Assembly: GCA_965215025.1 (NCBI GenBank)
Contig: CBDCCV010000001.1
Coordinates: 2,170,001 to 2,234,000, forward strand
DNA: 64,000 bases
Reading direction: 5' to 3'
From: CBDCCV01 sp965215025
GTDB taxonomy: Bacteria > Bacteroidota > Rhodothermia > Rhodothermales > Salinibacteraceae
Part shown: positions 42,709 through 51,838 of the stretch, piece after piece
Position numbering within the stretch: the first letter of the stretch is position 1
Layout of the letters: every line of letters begins with the position of its first letter
The notes under the pieces: generated by a model
What the model was told of the DNA's origin: nothing
Seen by the model: only the letters and a program-made list of their open reading frames with translations
Databases searched by the model: none
Position numbers and translations under genes: made by a program

Positions 42709-44052
42709 TCACACCGTCTCGAAACGCTTGGCGATCTCCTCGTCGAGGTAAGCGCGGAGCGGTTCGCTCTTGACCGTCTCCACCACGTCGCGGGCGAAGG
42801 CACGCAGCAAGAGGCGCTTAGCTCTTTCCTGCGATAGGCCGCGCGTCTGAAGGTAAAAGATAGCCTCCTCATCGAGCTGCCCCGTGGTCGAGCCGTGCGA
42901 GCACTGCACGTCGTCGGCATAGATCTCCAGCTCGGGCTTGGAGTAGATCGCCGCCGTGTTCTCGAGGACGATGTTCTTGTTCGACTGGTAGGCGTTGATC
43001 CGCTGCGCGTCGCGGTGCACGTGCACGCGCCCGTTGAAGACGCCCGTCGAGCTTCCGGCAAGGATGCCCTTGTACAGCTCGTTCGAGAAGCAGTCCGGCT
43101 TGGCGTGCTCGACAACGGTGTGGTTGTCCACGTGCAACTGGCCCTGGCCGAGGTAGAGGCCGCGCAGGTGCGTTTCGCAGTGCTCGCCGTCAGGCGTGAT
43201 GACGAGGTCGTTGCGAACCACCTCGCCTGAGAGGGTGAACGTGTGCGTGTCGAAAACGCTCTCCGGCTCCTGGCGCGCCGCCGTGAAGAGCGTCTGCGAG
43301 GCTCTGGCGCCCTCGTCCTGCACGAGGTAGTGGTCGAAGTGCCCGTGCCGGCCCACGAACGTTTCCGTCACCGCGTTGGCGAAGACGCGCGCGCCGGTGG
43401 CCGTGCGCCGCGCCTCGACCACGCGCGCCGAGGCGTTCTCTTCCACCACGAAGAGGCTGCGCGGCTGCGTGAGCACGTCCTCTTTGGACTGCGTGAGGTG
43501 CAGCACGAAGACGGGCCGCTCCAGCACCACGCCTCTCGGCACGTAGACGACGGCGCCGTCTTGCGCAAACGCCGTGTTGAGCGCCACGAGCGCCTCGCCC
43601 TCCAGGTCGCCAGCGAGGCGGTTGTAGTAATCTTCCAGCATGCCGGCGCGCGCCTCGGCGGCCTCGGCCAGGTTCGTTACGAGGACGCCGTCCGGCAGAT
43701 CGCCGATGTCAGACAGCGCCTCCGAGAAGCGCCCGTCTACCAAGACGACGCGGTGCGCGTCCAGGCCGGGGATCAGAAACGGCTCGATGGCGCCGCGGTC
43801 GAGGTCGGGCGCGCTATCGGCGAGGGCGATGCGGTACTCGTGCCGCAGCGTCTTGCTGATGTTGGTGTACTTCCACGCCTCGAGCTTGCTCGTGGGCACG
43901 CCGAGGTCGCGGAAGCGCCTAAACGCCTCGCGGCGCGGGCGCCCGAGCGGCGTCTCGGCCGTGCCGTTGAGCAGGAGGTGGCTCGCGTGCGTCTCGAACG
44001 CCTCGGCAAAGCGCTCGGTAGGCGTGGCCTTTTCTTGAACGGTGGTGGGCAT
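42709..44052 (-). CDS. sufD: Fe-S assembly scaffold SufD
   Basis: The 447-residue protein shows SKLEAWKYTNISKTL near the start and a long beta-helix region, with VFDTHTFTLSGEVVRNDLVI, LHVDNHTVVEHAKPDCFSNE, GRVHVHRDAQRINAYQSNKN and ADDVQCSHGSTTGQLDEEAI as in SufD. With SufB it forms the assembly platform that SufC drives. Reading upstream of the ATG at 44052 would translate heptamer repeat DNA, so I use the internal start. Confidence 0.94.
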   Translation of the reverse strand: MPTTVQEKATPTERFAEAFETHASHLLLNGTAETPLGRPRREAFRRFRDLGVPTSKLEAWKYTNISKTLRHEYRIALADSAPDLDRGAIEPFLIPGLDAHRVVLVDGRFSEALSDIGDLPDGVLVTNLAEAAEARAGMLEDYYNRLAGDLEGEALVALNTAFAQDGAVVYVPRGVVLERPVFVLHLTQSKEDVLTQPRSLFVVEENASARVVEARRTATGARVFANAVTETFVGRHGHFDHYLVQDEGARASQTLFTAARQEPESVFDTHTFTLSGEVVRNDLVITPDGEHCETHLRGLYLGQGQLHVDNHTVVEHAKPDCFSNELYKGILAGSSTGVFNGRVHVHRDAQRINAYQSNKNIVLENTAAIYSKPELEIYADDVQCSHGSTTGQLDEEAIFYLQTRGLSQERAKRLLLRAFARDVVETVKSEPLRAYLDEEIAKRFETV

Positions 44053-44092
44053 GAGGAGGGGGAAAGGGTGAGAAGAGGCGTCGGCTATCGCC

Positions 44093-44190
44093 GGTGTGGA
44101 AGTTTGGAGGTGTGGGCGTGTGGAGGTTAAGGCGTGTGGAGGCCGTGGCGCGGAATCACTTCCATGCTTCCAAACGTCCACACCCCCACA
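44093..44190. repeat. Inverted heptamer array between sufC and sufD
   Basis: Eight left units starting GGTGTGG, AAGTTTG, GAGGTGT, GGGCGTG and TGGAGGT run from 44093 to 44148. The right part, TCCATGC, TTCCAAA, CGTCCAC, ACCCCCA, is their imperfect complement. GTGTGGAAGTTTGGA pairs with its counterpart near 44167-44183 apart from one mismatch. Confidence 0.7.
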
Positions 44191-44191
44191 C

Positions 44192-44962
44192 TCAGGCCGC
44201 GGCCTCGGCCGTGGCGCCGTTCGTGAGCCACTCGTAGCCGCGGTCCTCCAGCTCCAGGGCCAGGTCCTTGCCGCCGCTCTGCACGATCCGCCCGCCGACC
44301 ATGGCGTGCACGAAGTCCGGCTCGATGTAGTTGAGCAGGCGCTGGTAGTGCGTGATGAGGACGAAGGCGCGGTTTTCCGAGCGGAGCTTGTTCACGCCGT
44401 CGGAGACGATGCGCAAGGCGTCGATGTCGAGGCCGGAGTCCGTCTCGTCCAGGATGGCGAGCCGCGGCTCGAGCATGGCCAGCTGGAAGATCTCGTTCCG
44501 CTTTTTCTCGCCGCCGCTGAACCCCTCGTTCACCGAGCGCTTCGTGAGCGCCTGATCCAGCTGCACGAGCGCCGACTTCTCGCGCATCATCTTGAGGAAG
44601 TCGGCCGCGCCGAGCGGCTCCTCGCCGCGCGCCTCGCGGATGGCGTTGAGGCTCTCCCTGAGGAAGTTCGTCTGGCTCACGCCGGGGAGTTCGACGGGGT
44701 ACTGGAATGCGAGGAAGACGCCTTCTTGCGCGCGCTCGTCCGGCTCCATCTCCAAGAGGTTTTCGCCGTCGTAGGTGACGGTGCCATCGGAAACCTCGAA
44801 CTCCTCGCGCCCGGCCAGAACCTTGGCGAGCGTGGACTTGCCCGAGCCGTTCGGCCCCATGATCGCGTGCACCTCGCCCGCGTTCACGGTGAGGTCGAGG
44901 CCCTTGAGGATGGGCGTCCCCTCGATGCCGGCGTGGAGGTTCTTTATCTCTAAAAGTGCCAT
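44192..44962 (-). CDS. sufC: Fe-S assembly ATPase SufC
   Basis: The 256-residue ABC ATPase holds Walker A GPNGSGKST, a Q-loop LAFQYPVELPGV, the signature FSGGEKKRNEIFQ, Walker B LAILDETDSGLDIDAL and the H-switch LITHYQRLL. The sequence around the signature is specific for SufC. It works with SufB and SufD. The repeat array follows its stop codon at once. Confidence 0.96.
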   Translation of the reverse strand: MALLEIKNLHAGIEGTPILKGLDLTVNAGEVHAIMGPNGSGKSTLAKVLAGREEFEVSDGTVTYDGENLLEMEPDERAQEGVFLAFQYPVELPGVSQTNFLRESLNAIREARGEEPLGAADFLKMMREKSALVQLDQALTKRSVNEGFSGGEKKRNEIFQLAMLEPRLAILDETDSGLDIDALRIVSDGVNKLRSENRAFVLITHYQRLLNYIEPDFVHAMVGGRIVQSGGKDLALELEDRGYEWLTNGATAEAAA

Positions 44963-45012
44963 GCTACGTATGGGTGTGCTTGTCTGAAAAAGTGGGTGCG
45001 CTTGTAGAGAGA

Positions 45013-45081
45013 GACGACGGACGAAAGACGATTGACGACCCTTTAGGAAAACCGTCGTCGGTCGTCAATCGTCCGTCGTCG
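45013..45081. repeat. Inverted heptamer array between sufB and sufC
   Basis: The left arm is GACGACG, GACGAAA, GACGATT, GACGACC (45013-45040); the right is CGTCGTC, GGTCGTC, AATCGTC, CGTCGTC (45053-45080). The arms are complementary, with GACGACGGACGA matched exactly, around a 12-bp loop. Confidence 0.82.
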
Positions 45082-45089
45082 CGGAGGCG

Positions 45090-46553
45090 TCAGCCGACGC
45101 TCCCTTCCAACTCGATGGCCAAAAGCTCCTTGGCCTCGACGGCGAATTCCATCGGCAGCTCGGCCAGGATCTCTTTGCAGAAGCCGTTGACGATGAGCTT
45201 CAGGGCCGCCTCCTCGCCCAGGCCGCGCTGCGCGCAGTAGAACATCTGGTCTTCGCCCACCTTCGAGGTCGTGGCCTCGTGCTCCACCTTGGCCGTCGGG
45301 TTGCCGACCTCGATGTAGGGGAAGGTGTGCGCGCCGCACTTATCGCCCAAGAGGAGCGAGTCGCACTGCGAGAAGTTGCGCGCCCCCTCAGCGTTCTTCC
45401 CGATCTTGACGAGGCCGCGGTACGAGTTGTTCGAGACGCCGCCCGAGATCCCCTTCGAGATGATCGTGCTCTTCGTGCGCTTGCCCAGGTGGTGCATCTT
45501 CGTCCCCGTGTCGGCCTGCTGGTGCCCCTTCGTGAAGGCCACCGAGTAGAACTCGCCTTGGGAGTCGTCGCCCTTGAGGATGACGGAGGGGTACTTCCAC
45601 GTCGCCGCCGACCCGGTTTCGAGCTGCGTCCAGGAGATCTTGGCGCGGTCGCCTTTGCAGATGCCGCGCTTGGTGACGAAGTTGTAGATGCCGCCCTCGC
45701 CCGTTTTCGGGTCGCCAGGGTACCAGTTCTGGATCGTCGAGTACTTGATCTCGGCGTCTTCGTGCGCGACGAGTTCGACCACGGCGGCGTGGAGCTGGTT
45801 CTCCTTGCGCATGGGCGCCGTGCAGCCCTCCATGTAGGAGACGTAGCTGCCCTTCTCGGCCACGATCAAGGTGCGCTCAAACTGCCCCGTGTTCTGCTCG
45901 TTGATGCGGAAGTACGTCGACAGCTCCATGGGACAGCGCACGCCCTCGGGGATGTAGACGAACGAGCCGTCGCTAAAGACGCAGGCGTTGAGGGCGGCGA
46001 AGTAGTTGTCCGTGTGCGGGACCACGCTGCCGAGGTACTTCTGGACGATCTCGGGGTGCTCGCGCGCGGCCTCGCCAAAGCTCATGAAGAGGACGCCGGC
46101 CTCCTTAAGCTTCTTCTTGAACGTCGTGGCCACGGAGACGGAGTCCATCACCGCGTCCACGGCCACGCCCGCAAGCTGCTTCTGCTCTTGCAGAGGGATG
46201 CCGAGGCGCTCGAACGTTTCCAAAAGCTCGTCGGGCACGTCCTCGATGCTGTCGTAGCGCGCCTTTTGCTTCGGGGCCGAGTAGTAGGAGATGCCTTGCA
46301 GGTTCGGCTCGACGTAGTCGAGGTGCGCCCAACGTGGGTAGTTCCCGGTTTCGAGGCGCTCCTCGAAGTGGCGGTAGGCTTTGAGACGCCACTCCAGAAG
46401 CCACTCCGGCTCCTCCTTTTTCGTGGAGATGAGGCGGATGACGTCTTCGCTGAGGCCGGGCGCGGCGGTGTCGGCGTCCACCTCGGTAGACCAGCCGTGC
46501 TTGTACTCCTTCTCGGCGATGCCTTGCAGGTACTGGGTTTCGGCCGTGCTCAT
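45090..46553 (-). CDS. sufB: Fe-S assembly scaffold SufB
   Basis: The 487-residue protein starts MSTAETQYLQGIAEKEYKHG. Hallmarks are KKEEPEWLLEWRLKAYRHFE, SFVYIPEGVRCPMELSTYFR, YMEGCTAPMRKENQLHAAVV, KGISGGVSNNSYRGLVKIGK and CDSLLLGDKCGAHTFPYIEV. SufB is the main scaffold for cluster assembly. It is the first gene of the suf run. The leader is C-rich and has no Shine-Dalgarno site. Confidence 0.96.
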   Translation of the reverse strand: MSTAETQYLQGIAEKEYKHGWSTEVDADTAAPGLSEDVIRLISTKKEEPEWLLEWRLKAYRHFEERLETGNYPRWAHLDYVEPNLQGISYYSAPKQKARYDSIEDVPDELLETFERLGIPLQEQKQLAGVAVDAVMDSVSVATTFKKKLKEAGVLFMSFGEAAREHPEIVQKYLGSVVPHTDNYFAALNACVFSDGSFVYIPEGVRCPMELSTYFRINEQNTGQFERTLIVAEKGSYVSYMEGCTAPMRKENQLHAAVVELVAHEDAEIKYSTIQNWYPGDPKTGEGGIYNFVTKRGICKGDRAKISWTQLETGSAATWKYPSVILKGDDSQGEFYSVAFTKGHQQADTGTKMHHLGKRTKSTIISKGISGGVSNNSYRGLVKIGKNAEGARNFSQCDSLLLGDKCGAHTFPYIEVGNPTAKVEHEATTSKVGEDQMFYCAQRGLGEEAALKLIVNGFCKEILAELPMEFAVEAKELLAIELEGSVG

Positions 46554-46885
46554 GGGCGTTGCAGGGGGTTGCGTAAAAGCGGGTAGGGCGAGGCGCGGCA
46601 GACCGGCCTGGATCATCTTTCGCAGTGTAAACGCCGGTTGACGCTCGGCGCTCAGTGCGTAAATGAATGGTTCCAACCACAGGGGCGGAGAGGCGTTCCC
46701 CCCGGATGCTCTGGGCGTGCGTCTTAATGCCCGATTCACCTCGGCGCCGCTGCCAGGCAGGCGCGCCCTGAACCGCCCCGCCGTAGCGGAAACTCCGCCT
46801 CCTACGTCCGGGTTGACATTACAGCGCCGTCCTGCTTGGGGCGGCCCGCCGATCCGCCCGCTCAGAAGCAACCTCTTTAGCACTT
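46554..46885. other. Divergent regulatory region between sufB and the A-type carrier
   Basis: This 332-bp gap has no convincing gene. It must contain promoters for both directions. One plus-strand candidate pair was seen at 46638-46665. A TTGACA at 46813 has no -10 at the right distance. No IscR- or Fur-like palindrome was recognised. Confidence 0.5.
46638..46665 (+). promoter_or_regulatory. Candidate promoter toward the A-type carrier gene
   Basis: TTGACG and TAAATG are 16 bp apart. The distance to the start codon is about 220 bp, which makes the assignment tentative. Confidence 0.35.
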
Positions 46886-47218
46886 ATGGACCTCACCATC
46901 ACCGACCGCGCGATGGCGAAAATCCGCCACACGGCGCAGGAAGAGCAGGTTGACCTTAGCGAAACGATGCTGCGCATCGCCGTCGTGCCAGGCGGCTGCT
47001 CGGGGCTGACGTACGACCTCGGGTGGGACACCGCCGCGCAGGAAGGCGACCGTATGGAAAGCTTTGGCGAGGTGCGCGTGGCGCTCGACAAACGCAGCTA
47101 CCTCTACCTCGATGGGACTAAGCTCGATTTCACCGACGGCCTCGAAGGCGAGGGCTTCCACTTCGTCAACCCGCAGGCGTCGCGCACCTGCGCGTGCGGC
47201 GAGTCGTTCAGCACGTAA
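46886..47218 (+). CDS. A-type Fe-S carrier (SufA/ErpA/IscA family)
   Basis: The 110-residue protein starts MDLTITDRAMAKIRHTAQEE. The three Cys ligands are in VVPGGCSGLTYDLGW and QASRTCACGESFST (C and CxC), as in HesB/IscA proteins. LDGTKLDFTDGLEGEGFHFV is typical of the family. It carries assembled clusters to target proteins and stands divergent to the suf genes. The stop lies inside a perfect 20-bp palindrome. Confidence 0.92.
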   Translation: MDLTITDRAMAKIRHTAQEEQVDLSETMLRIAVVPGGCSGLTYDLGWDTAAQEGDRMESFGEVRVALDKRSYLYLDGTKLDFTDGLEGEGFHFVNPQASRTCACGESFST

Positions 47219-47232
47219 ACGCGCGTTTACGT
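47213..47232. repeat. Perfect 20-bp palindrome at the carrier stop codon
   Basis: ACGTAAACGCGCGTTTACGT is self-complementary over its full length and includes the TAA stop. It has no T tract, so it may be a protein-binding site or an RNA stabiliser rather than the terminator that follows. Confidence 0.65.
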
Positions 47233-47249
47233 CTCGGTTCTTCTGAGAG

Positions 47250-47279
47250 GCGCTCGGCTGCGGAAGCCGGGCGCTTTTT
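47250..47279 (+). terminator. Rho-independent terminator
   Basis: GCGCTCGGCT pairs with AGCCGGGCGC (one G-T pair) across a 5-nt loop and is followed by five Ts. It ends the A-type carrier transcript. Confidence 0.85.
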
Positions 47280-47409
47280 GTTGGCATCTCCTGCGGTGAC
47301 GGCTCGGTTCAAGGGGACGGTTAATGGGACAGCAGATGGCTCGCAATTGCTTCGGCGGGCTGTTAGTTTACATCTGCATTTCTGCGAGCAGTTGCCGTCT
47401 GTTTTTCTT

Positions 47410-49695
47410 ATGCGTTTCGGTACCCGTGCCGCCCAGGTCGTTCTGTCTGTGCTGATAGGCGTTGTATGCCTCGCGCCGCCGGCTGCGGCACAGGACGTCA
47501 CGCTGCGTGGCTTCGTGCGAGATGCCGCCACGGGGCGGCCGCTGGCGGGGGCAAACGTGGTGTTGCGGCGCGTGCAGGGGCAGGAGCGAGTACGCGGTGC
47601 CGCCGCCGATGCGGACGGCTTCTACCAGGTCGTGTCCATCGCGCCGGGGCGGTACGCGCTTCGCGTGAGTTACGTCGGCTACATCGCCTACACCGATACG
47701 TTGGCGTTGGGCGGCGGCGAGGAGGCGCTCACGGAGCTAAACGTGGAGCTAGAGCCGGTCCCGCAGGAGCTGGAGAAGGTGACGGTGGCGGCCGAGAGCG
47801 GCGCGGCCACGCTGGAGGCCGGCCGCCAGCGCATCAGCCCGGCCGATCTGAAGCGCGTGCCCACGCCCGGACCGGGCGGCGATTTGAGCATGTACTTGCA
47901 GAGCCTTCCCGGCGTAGTCACGGCGGGGGACCGGGGCGGGCAGCTTTTCGTGCGGGGCGGCACGCCGTCGCAGAACATGGTCTTGCTCGACGGCACGCTC
48001 GTCTACCAGCCGTTCCACATCGTGGGCTTCTTCTCCGCGTTTCCGCAGGACCTCGTGTCCGAGGTGGACTTCTACGCGGGCGGCTTCCCGGCGCAGTACG
48101 CAGGCCGCATCTCGTCCGTGCTCGACGTGTCCACGCGGGTGGGCAACAACCGCCGCTTCGAGGGCAGCGCCTCGCTCGGCCCGTTCCTCACGGGCGTGCG
48201 CCTCGAAGGGCCGATCCAGGAGGGGTCCGTGTCGTTCTTGGCCTCCGTGCGCACCTCCGTGATCGAGCGCACGGCGCCCACGACCATCGGCCAGGAGCTG
48301 CCGCTCAAGTTTGGCGATCAGTTCGTTAAGCTGCAAACGAGCGGATCGACGGGCGGCTGCTCGGCGGCGGGACTGCACACGTACGACCGCGGGCGTGTGG
48401 ATCTTGAAAGCGATGACGTGTTCCGGTGGTCGAACTACGTGCTGGCGAGCCGCTGCATCGCCTTCGCGCCCGGCTCGCCGATGACCGCAGAGCTGAAGGC
48501 GGGCGTCTCCTACTATCAGAACGAGGTGGGCAGCCTCAGCGACGACGTCGGCACAGCCGATGACCGGCGCACGGCCAGCACCTGGCGCCTCAGCACCGAT
48601 GGCGACCTGAGCTACCGCACCGGGGACCTCGGCTGGTCGTGGGGATTCCGCTTCCGCGCGGGCCGCGTGCAGTACGAGCTGCGGGAGCTGTTCCAGGGCG
48701 CAGGCACGGCCGATGAAGACTTCATCATCCACGCCGGGATGCACGCGGGGCTGACGTGGACGCCCAGCGAGCGCCTCACCCTGGCTCCGAGCGTGGCGTT
48801 CACGAAGCCGGGGGATCTGCGTCCGAGCCTGGAGCCGCGCCTGCGCGCCTCCTGGCGGCCGTGGGGGACCGAGGCGCACCAGCTTAGCGCCGCCGCCGGC
48901 CTCTACCAGCAAACGCTTATCGGCCTGAGCGACGAGCGCGACGCCGGCTCGGTGTTCACGGCCTGGCAGTTTGCTCCCGGCCAGCGGCGTCTCAAGGCGC
49001 TGCACGGGCTGCTCGGCTGGCAGAGCCGCCTCGGGAGCGGGTTCGACGTTAGCCTCGAAGGCTACTACAAGCGCATGAGCGACCTCCTCGTCCCCGTGTG
49101 GGACACCAACGCGCGCTTCACCACGACGCTCGGCCCGGCCTCGGGCACCTCGTACGGGATGGACGCGCGGGCTGAGTGGAGCCGCGCGCCGTTCTATCTG
49201 TACCTCGGCTACGGCTACTCCTGGACGCAGTATGCGCTGGAGCAGGAGGCGTTCTCCCAGCTCTTTGGCGAGCCGATCCAGTCCTACCATCCGCAGCACG
49301 ACCGGCGGCACCAGCTTAACGCCGTCGGCAGCGTAGACGTGGGCCGCTGGCAGGGCAGCATCCGGTGGCAGTACGGCTCCGGGCTGCCCTTCACCGCGCC
49401 GCTCGGCTTCGACGCCTTTCTCGACCTGCGCGCGCTCCCCGACGTGCGCTCCGACCTGGGCGCGCTGCGGTTCCTCTTCGAGCGGCCTTTCGGCCAGCGC
49501 CTGCCGGCTTACCACCGCCTGGACGTCTCCGCCGAGCGCACCTTCGACTTCTCGGCGGCGGACCTGACGCTCGAGGCCGGCGCCATCAACCTCTACAGCC
49601 GCGCCAACCTGTTCTACTTCGACCTCTTCACGCTGCGCCGCGTCGATCAACTGCCGCTGGTGCCGTACCTCTCGCTGACGCTCAGCATCCCGTAG
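47410..49695 (+). CDS. TonB-dependent outer-membrane receptor
   Basis: The protein has 761 residues. A signal peptide (VLIGVVCLAPPAAAQ) is followed by a CarboxypepD_reg-like domain (GFVRDAATGRPLAGANVVLR), then a plug (SMYLQSLPGVVTAGDRGGQL, FVRGGTPSQNMVLLDGTLVY). The rest is a barrel of about 22 strands ending VPYLSLTLSIP. It is somewhat short for the family. Together with the DUF4249 lipoprotein 13 bp downstream it forms a pair common in Bacteroidota; the ligand is unknown. Confidence 0.9.
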   Translation: MRFGTRAAQVVLSVLIGVVCLAPPAAAQDVTLRGFVRDAATGRPLAGANVVLRRVQGQERVRGAAADADGFYQVVSIAPGRYALRVSYVGYIAYTDTLALGGGEEALTELNVELEPVPQELEKVTVAAESGAATLEAGRQRISPADLKRVPTPGPGGDLSMYLQSLPGVVTAGDRGGQLFVRGGTPSQNMVLLDGTLVYQPFHIVGFFSAFPQDLVSEVDFYAGGFPAQYAGRISSVLDVSTRVGNNRRFEGSASLGPFLTGVRLEGPIQEGSVSFLASVRTSVIERTAPTTIGQELPLKFGDQFVKLQTSGSTGGCSAAGLHTYDRGRVDLESDDVFRWSNYVLASRCIAFAPGSPMTAELKAGVSYYQNEVGSLSDDVGTADDRRTASTWRLSTDGDLSYRTGDLGWSWGFRFRAGRVQYELRELFQGAGTADEDFIIHAGMHAGLTWTPSERLTLAPSVAFTKPGDLRPSLEPRLRASWRPWGTEAHQLSAAAGLYQQTLIGLSDERDAGSVFTAWQFAPGQRRLKALHGLLGWQSRLGSGFDVSLEGYYKRMSDLLVPVWDTNARFTTTLGPASGTSYGMDARAEWSRAPFYLYLGYGYSWTQYALEQEAFSQLFGEPIQSYHPQHDRRHQLNAVGSVDVGRWQGSIRWQYGSGLPFTAPLGFDAFLDLRALPDVRSDLGALRFLFERPFGQRLPAYHRLDVSAERTFDFSAADLTLEAGAINLYSRANLFYFDLFTLRRVDQLPLVPYLSLTLSIP

Positions 49696-49707
49696 CGCTT
49701 TGCTTTT

Positions 49708-50604
49708 ATGCCTGACCCCGCACCGCTGCACCGGCGCCTCGTGCCGCTTTTGCCGATGATCGTCCTCGCGCTCGTTGCCGTGGTGGGCTGCGAGACGTCG
49801 TTCGAGCCGTTCGACAGCGCCGGCAGTCCCTACAACATAACGGGCTTCCTCGACGCCGCTGCGGAGGTTCAGTTCGTGCGGGTCGATCCGCTGCAGGACG
49901 GCTTGGTGCCCGGCGAGGAGGATTCCGTGGACGCGCGCGTGACCTCGCAAAACCTGGAGACGGGCGAGGTGGTGGAGTGGCGGGAATCGGTGTTCTACAT
50001 CGGGTCAACCGGGGTGCCGGTGTACAACTTCTGGACCACGGCGCCCATCGAGCCGGGGGCCACCTACCGCTTCACCGCCGAGCGGCAGAGCGACGGTGCC
50101 ACCGCCACGGCTGAGGTGACCCTGCCCGATGCCTTCCCCCACCCCCGCGTGATGAGCAGGCCCGTCCTCGGGGAAGAAGGCGAAGGCGCAGCGCCGGCCG
50201 TTCTGCGCGTCGAGGGCGTCGAGCAGATTGGCGGCGTGCGGGCCGAGTACGACTACGAGTCCTGCATCCCGACGCCCCGAGGCCTGCAATGTGGCCGGCG
50301 GCGGAGCGCGGCCTCCTACCTGGCCGACACGACGCGCACCGGACCCGAGGCGTGGAGGATTGAGGTGCCCTGGTACGACGACATCCCTAGGACAAGCGGG
50401 GCGTACGTGACAGCTTTCTACTCCTTCCGCGTAAGCGTGGCGTCCGTAAGCGAGGACTGGCCGGAAGGGCGCGGGCCGGTGTTCGTGCCCGGCACGCCGT
50501 CCCCGCCGCAGCTGCCCGGCGGCGGCGAGTCGAACGTGGAGAACGGCACGGGCTTCCTCGGCGGCGCCTTTGTGAGAACCATCGACGTGCCCGTCGCTGA
50601 GTAA
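49708..50604 (+). CDS. DUF4249 family lipoprotein
   Basis: The 298-residue protein has a signal sequence with lipobox VVGC. It continues with FDSAGSPYNITGFLDAAAEV, repeated Ig-like beta stretches (PGATYRFTAERQSDGATATA) and ends in a beta-rich part. DUF4249 proteins sit next to TonB-dependent receptors in Bacteroidota and are presumed to be surface partners. Co-transcription with the receptor is likely given the 12-bp gap. Confidence 0.85.
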   Translation: MPDPAPLHRRLVPLLPMIVLALVAVVGCETSFEPFDSAGSPYNITGFLDAAAEVQFVRVDPLQDGLVPGEEDSVDARVTSQNLETGEVVEWRESVFYIGSTGVPVYNFWTTAPIEPGATYRFTAERQSDGATATAEVTLPDAFPHPRVMSRPVLGEEGEGAAPAVLRVEGVEQIGGVRAEYDYESCIPTPRGLQCGRRRSAASYLADTTRTGPEAWRIEVPWYDDIPRTSGAYVTAFYSFRVSVASVSEDWPEGRGPVFVPGTPSPPQLPGGGESNVENGTGFLGGAFVRTIDVPVAE

Positions 50605-50629
50605 GCCCGGTTTGCTAAGCAAGCCCGGC

Positions 50630-51142
50630 TCACTCGCGCCGCCACGTGACGCGGTCGCCCTCGACGATGCCCTCGGAGTCAGCAAAGCCGGCGGGGACCT
50701 CGACGACGAACCGCGCCGGCGCGCCCGACGGGATGCTCTCCGGCGAGTACGGGCGGGCGTACTTCGTGATGCTCACGATCTGCGAGTCGGCATTCGCAAA
50801 GAAGAGGTCGAGCGAGAGCGGCGTATCGCCCATCCAGAAGCCGCGCTCCTCCTCGCGCTCGAACGTGAAGAGCATCCCGCTTTCCTCCGGCAGCGAGGGG
50901 CGTCCCATGAGGCCGCGCTCGCGGGCCGAGTCCGTCGCGGCGACCTCGATGGCGATGGTCGAGAGCGTGTCGTCGCCGCGCACGAAGGCGAGCGTGCCGT
51001 CGGGGCGGAAGGGGATGGCGGGCGTTCCAGCGTCGGCCGGTGGAGAAGAGCCGGGAGACTCATCATCGGCGCAGGCGCCGAGGGCGAGCAGCAGGCCTCC
51101 TGCAAGCAGCAGGCACGCGAACCGTATGAGGGGCAAACGCAT
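50630..51142 (-). CDS. DUF192 lipoprotein, copy 1
   Basis: The 170-residue protein has a lipobox in LLLALGAC. The DUF192 signature is clear: ARERGLMGRPSLPEESGMLF, FWMGDTPLSLDLFFANADSQ and SGAPARFVVEVPAGFADSEG. The function of DUF192 is unknown. A paralogue with the same layout lies beyond the cytochrome c gene. The ATG at 51142 gives a correct signal peptide; longer readings do not. Confidence 0.85.
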   Translation of the reverse strand: MRLPLIRFACLLLAGGLLLALGACADDESPGSSPPADAGTPAIPFRPDGTLAFVRGDDTLSTIAIEVAATDSARERGLMGRPSLPEESGMLFTFEREEERGFWMGDTPLSLDLFFANADSQIVSITKYARPYSPESIPSGAPARFVVEVPAGFADSEGIVEGDRVTWRRE

Positions 51143-51398
51143 AACTGCAAGGCGCGGCAGGAGAAGCGTGCTGGAGCAAGACCTTTCCCAATGATAGGGG
51201 GCGCAGGCTGACGGGGCAAGAACAGAAGCAGAGCGAGACTCGTTAGACGGAACTGGGGGCAGCATTGCCACGCGCTTGGCGAGCATCTTTTTCCCCTTCT
51301 TCTGTGTTTTGCGCACAGCTTCTGTGTGCCGAGCGCGAGCGTCCGAGCGCTTTACGCTCGGCCTGTTCGTAGCCCCACCAATCGATGCCCGCGTCACC

Positions 51399-51818
51399 AT
51401 GTGCAAACGAATGCGCGCGCCTGGAGCCTTTTTTCTGAGCCTGCTCTTTGCGGCACTCGGCCTCGCTCCCGGCGCCGTCCGAGCGCAGGACCAGGCCGCC
51501 GAAGAAGAAAGCGAGATGATGACCAACCCCTACGCCGGTCAAGCCGAGGCCGCTACCGAGGGGAAGGCGCTTTACGACAAGTTTAGCTGCTACGCCTGCC
51601 ACGGGCGCGACGGCAGCGGCGCCATGGGGCCGAGCCTGCTGGGCGAACCCTGGCGCTACGGCGGCGAGGACCACGACCTCTTCGTCTCCGTCAAGAGCGG
51701 GCGCCCGGAAGGGATGCCCTCCTTCGGCGGCGCGCTCAAGGACGATCAGATCTGGAAGATCGTCACCTTCATCCAGTCGCTTTCTGCGGAGGAGTCGGCC
51801 GGGTCCGACTCGCCGTGA
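51399..51818 (+). CDS. Exported class I cytochrome c
   Basis: The 139-residue protein has a signal peptide (GAFFLSLLFAALGLAPGAVRAQ). One haem site, FSCYACHGRDGSG, gives CxxCH, and the axial Met is in GRPEGMPSFGG. Length and order fit a soluble mono-haem cytochrome c that carries electrons in the periplasm. It is divergent from one DUF192 gene and convergent with the other. Confidence 0.9.
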   Translation: MCKRMRAPGAFFLSLLFAALGLAPGAVRAQDQAAEEESEMMTNPYAGQAEAATEGKALYDKFSCYACHGRDGSGAMGPSLLGEPWRYGGEDHDLFVSVKSGRPEGMPSFGGALKDDQIWKIVTFIQSLSAEESAGSDSP

Positions 51819-51838
51819 CGCAAGCCTGCTGCGCGGCG

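Noticed and set aside
44053..44181. N-terminal extension of SufD (MDVWKHGSDSAPRPP...)
   Set aside because: These codons are heptamer repeat DNA and have no counterpart in the SufD family.
46813..46841. TTGACA upstream of the A-type carrier as its promoter
   Set aside because: The position 17 bp downstream reads TTGGGG, not a -10-like hexamer.
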